Source of the DNA: Ptiloglossa arizonensis
Taxonomy: Eukaryota > Arthropoda > Insecta > Hymenoptera > Colletidae
NCBI RefSeq assembly: GCF_051014685.1
Contig: NC_135060.1
Coordinates: 9,734,001 to 9,798,000, forward strand
DNA length: 64,000 bases
Reading direction: 5' to 3'
The notes below the pieces were generated by a model that worked only from the letters and a program-made list of their open reading frames with translations, had not been told where the DNA came from and searched no databases. This document shows, piece after piece, positions 62,096-64,000 of this stretch (position 1 is its first letter; each line of letters begins with the position of its first letter). The position numbers and the translations under genes are program-made.

Positions 62096-64000
62096 GTGAG
62101 TGAACGCGTATCGATTATTTCAAAAAGCGTGGCGTATAATTGGCCCTTCGCTCGCGACGGACCCTCGACGAGCTAGATTTTTCCTCGAGTATACGATTCG
62201 CTACGAAAGAACTCTTTCGATTCTTTTAATTTTAAACCGTGGTCTATATCACATGGGATCACATCGACGACAACTACAATAGTTAGGATCGTCCATTTTT
62301 CGTTTACTGGACCATAGTCTCCGTTTTTATGTATTCTTAATCAGTGATCACCGAAAAATCTATCGCTCCTTTTTTTACGCCAAAGACGTAATGGGCTACG
62401 AATGATCTCGCGATATCAGGGTACGTCGACGGAACGTCACTGTATCAATTAAGGGTCAAGTAAATTTTTAAATACAGAATTATATCGTGTAACTTACTTT
62501 GCATAATTATACGCGACGAGATTCTAAGTAACCCGCTAATGAAATTTATTACGAAATTTCATTTTGTCGGTTGCCTCTGGATTATCATAAACGAAGTTAT
62601 CGCGTAAGCTCCGTCCATTCGTTTCCCGTTAGTTGCCGCGTAAAAACGCGAGACTTTTAAACCACGGTCCGCGAAATAGAAAGAAACGCTCTTGGAAATA
62701 TTTTCATCGGTTCAACGTGCATTAGGTATTCGCAAAGGTAGTGCGTTTAAAATTACCCGAAATATGGGTCACGCATGGGGCTACGCGGTTTTCGAGTTCC
62801 TTCTCGACGATAAATTCGGAAATTTTTATAAAAATACGTGTAAAACTTTGAAAAATATACGTCGTCGTAAGCGACGCGGAAAAATATACGCTCCGATTTT
62901 TAAATGCAACGCGAGTTTCGAAATTGAATTTTTAACTTCTGTCGATCGGATGGACAGAACTTTTATGGAAGTTTAATATTCGTTTCGCAGCGGGAATTCT
63001 CGTTCAACGCCTATAATTAAAAGAACGTATTGTGGTTTTGTACCACCTTGAGAGCGAAACAATTATTCGAAAGTTCAATTTATTTCTGAAAGTAGAACAG
63101 CGGTTCTCGGTCCTTGGAAAGAAATTCAATACTTAATAATAATCTTTTGTTGCTTACTTGAATGCAAGTTTCTCTCGGTCAAAAATATGCAACTCTCGGC
63201 CAAACTGTTCCTCACGAGCGGTGCAATGTACAGCTTGCGTCTCGTATATTCGAGTAAACTTCTAAAGGAACGTTATTGCGTTCACGGGACAATGGTACCA
63301 TTTTTTATCATTATTCGATATTTAATTACGATTGCTTCCGAGCGACGTTAAGTAATCGTTAACGTGGACTTATACGTGTACGTTCCTTCGTCGTCGGTAT
63401 TCAAATTCCGAGTAATAATTTTCGAAACGTGTACTCGAGTGAAACTTAATCGACCACTTTTATACAATCGATTTAACCCTAAAAATTTCTTCGTTTCGCT
63501 TAAATTTTGATTTCTAGAACAACGACACTCAATTTAAACACATTTATTTCCCATCATAGATACAGATGGTTCTACGCATAGAATTCTAAAAATAGTTAAA
63601 AATATTCGACCAAATTCGGAAATATAAATCGCTTGCAATACAAGGGTCCGAAATAATTTCCACTCTAAGAATATCCAGACGTTCAGCAATAATTTGGCAA
63701 CTATCGCGCGCGAGGTGTGCCAAAAAAAAGTACGTTCGTAAAATCTCCACCAATTGGTTCGTTTTATTATTTCCATACAAATTCCCAAATAATTTCCACT
63801 CTAAGAATATCCAGACATTTAGTAATAATCCGCAAACTATCGCGTGCGAAATCTGGCAAAAAGAAGCATGTTCGTAAAATTCCCACCAATTGGTTCGTCT
63901 TATTATTTCGATAGAAATTCACCAAATAATTTCCACCCTAAGAATACCCAGACGAAGCATGTTCGTAAAATGTCCATCAATTGGTTCGTCTGCTTGAGGA
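62096..64000 (+). other. Intron after exon H (partial)
   Basis: Donor GTGAGT starts at 62096. No convincing terminal exon with the expected Gln-Cys-rich C-terminus was found before the right edge, so this is read as the start of a further intron. It carries a 136-bp tandem array at its right end. An ORF at 62692-62976 has no recognised domain. Confidence 0.7.
63651..64000 (+). repeat. 136-137 bp tandem repeat, at least 2.5 copies, continuing past the edge
   Basis: The block AAATAATTTCCACTCTAAGA starts at 63651 and 63787 and recurs as AAATAATTTCCACCCTAAGA at 63924. Each unit has ATCCAGAC/ACCCAGAC, AATAATTTGGCAACTATCGC-like bases, a TTCGTAAAAT word and CACCAATTGGTTCGT. The third unit is shortened: a block between CCAGAC and GAAGCATGTTCG is missing. 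Confidence 0.88.

Noticed and set aside
62991..63020. Possible terminal Sema2a exon: acceptor TTTCGCAG followed by RE-FSFNAYN and a stop in phase 0
   Set aside because: Splice phase fits, but the nine residues do not resemble the Gln-Cys-containing C-terminus expected for class 2 semaphorins. A short chance exon is likely; transcript data would decide.

Overview
The window is animal nuclear DNA, almost certainly from an insect and most likely a hymenopteran (bee, ant or wasp). It carries eight consecutive protein-coding exons of a class 2 secreted semaphorin (Sema2a/semaphorin-2A type) on the + strand. Each exon has canonical AG/GT splice sites and the reading phase is continuous across all seven internal junctions. 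The intronic DNA is very rich in CpG words (TCGA, TTCG, CGAA), as is typical of Hymenoptera. The species cannot be named from this sequence.

Layout. Exons lie at 5931-5982, 44455-44517, 45983-46090, 47707-47977, 58454-58684, 59302-59715, 60638-60914 and 61648-62095. Together they encode 621 residues: most of the sema propeller, the PSI cysteine knot (60820-60909) and the Ig domain (about 61700-61981). The first exon begins with the third base of a codon (probably the ATG of a conserved Met), and the last ends in phase 0. The signal peptide and N-terminal exons therefore lie upstream of the window, and the C-terminal exon and 3' UTR very probably lie downstream. The first intron seen is about 38.5 kb and the fourth about 10.5 kb; together they fill most of the window. 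I found no second convincing protein-coding gene on either strand and no rRNA or tRNA. The many ORFs of 60-220 codons elsewhere look like chance or low-complexity reading.

The introns hold most of the unusual material: (1) a 277-bp nuclear copy of mitochondrial nad5 (25154-25430, minus strand), readable only with the invertebrate mitochondrial code and broken by a frameshift; (2) a roughly 490-bp piggyBac deletion derivative (19377-19864) with inverted ends, a TTAA flank and a surviving C-terminal Cys-rich transposase tail; (3) three non-autonomous mariner-like copies (3292-3401, 3592-3732, 15299-15432) that keep the inverted ends and the probable start of the transposase; (4) a 209-bp inverted-repeat element (4911-5119) of no family I recognise; (5) several tandem arrays: a nested array at 13.44-14.44 kb, units of about 187 bp at 28.06-28.63 kb, 41 bp at 25.0-25.15 kb, 120 bp at 54.92-55.25 kb, and 136 bp running off the right edge.

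Biology. Class 2 semaphorins are secreted axon-guidance ligands, acting through PlexB in flies. The large introns probably hold cis-regulatory DNA, and a few candidate stretches are named, but that is inference only. No previously undescribed functional system is evident; the most interesting signals are the transposable-element relics, the mitochondrial insertion and the nested satellite.
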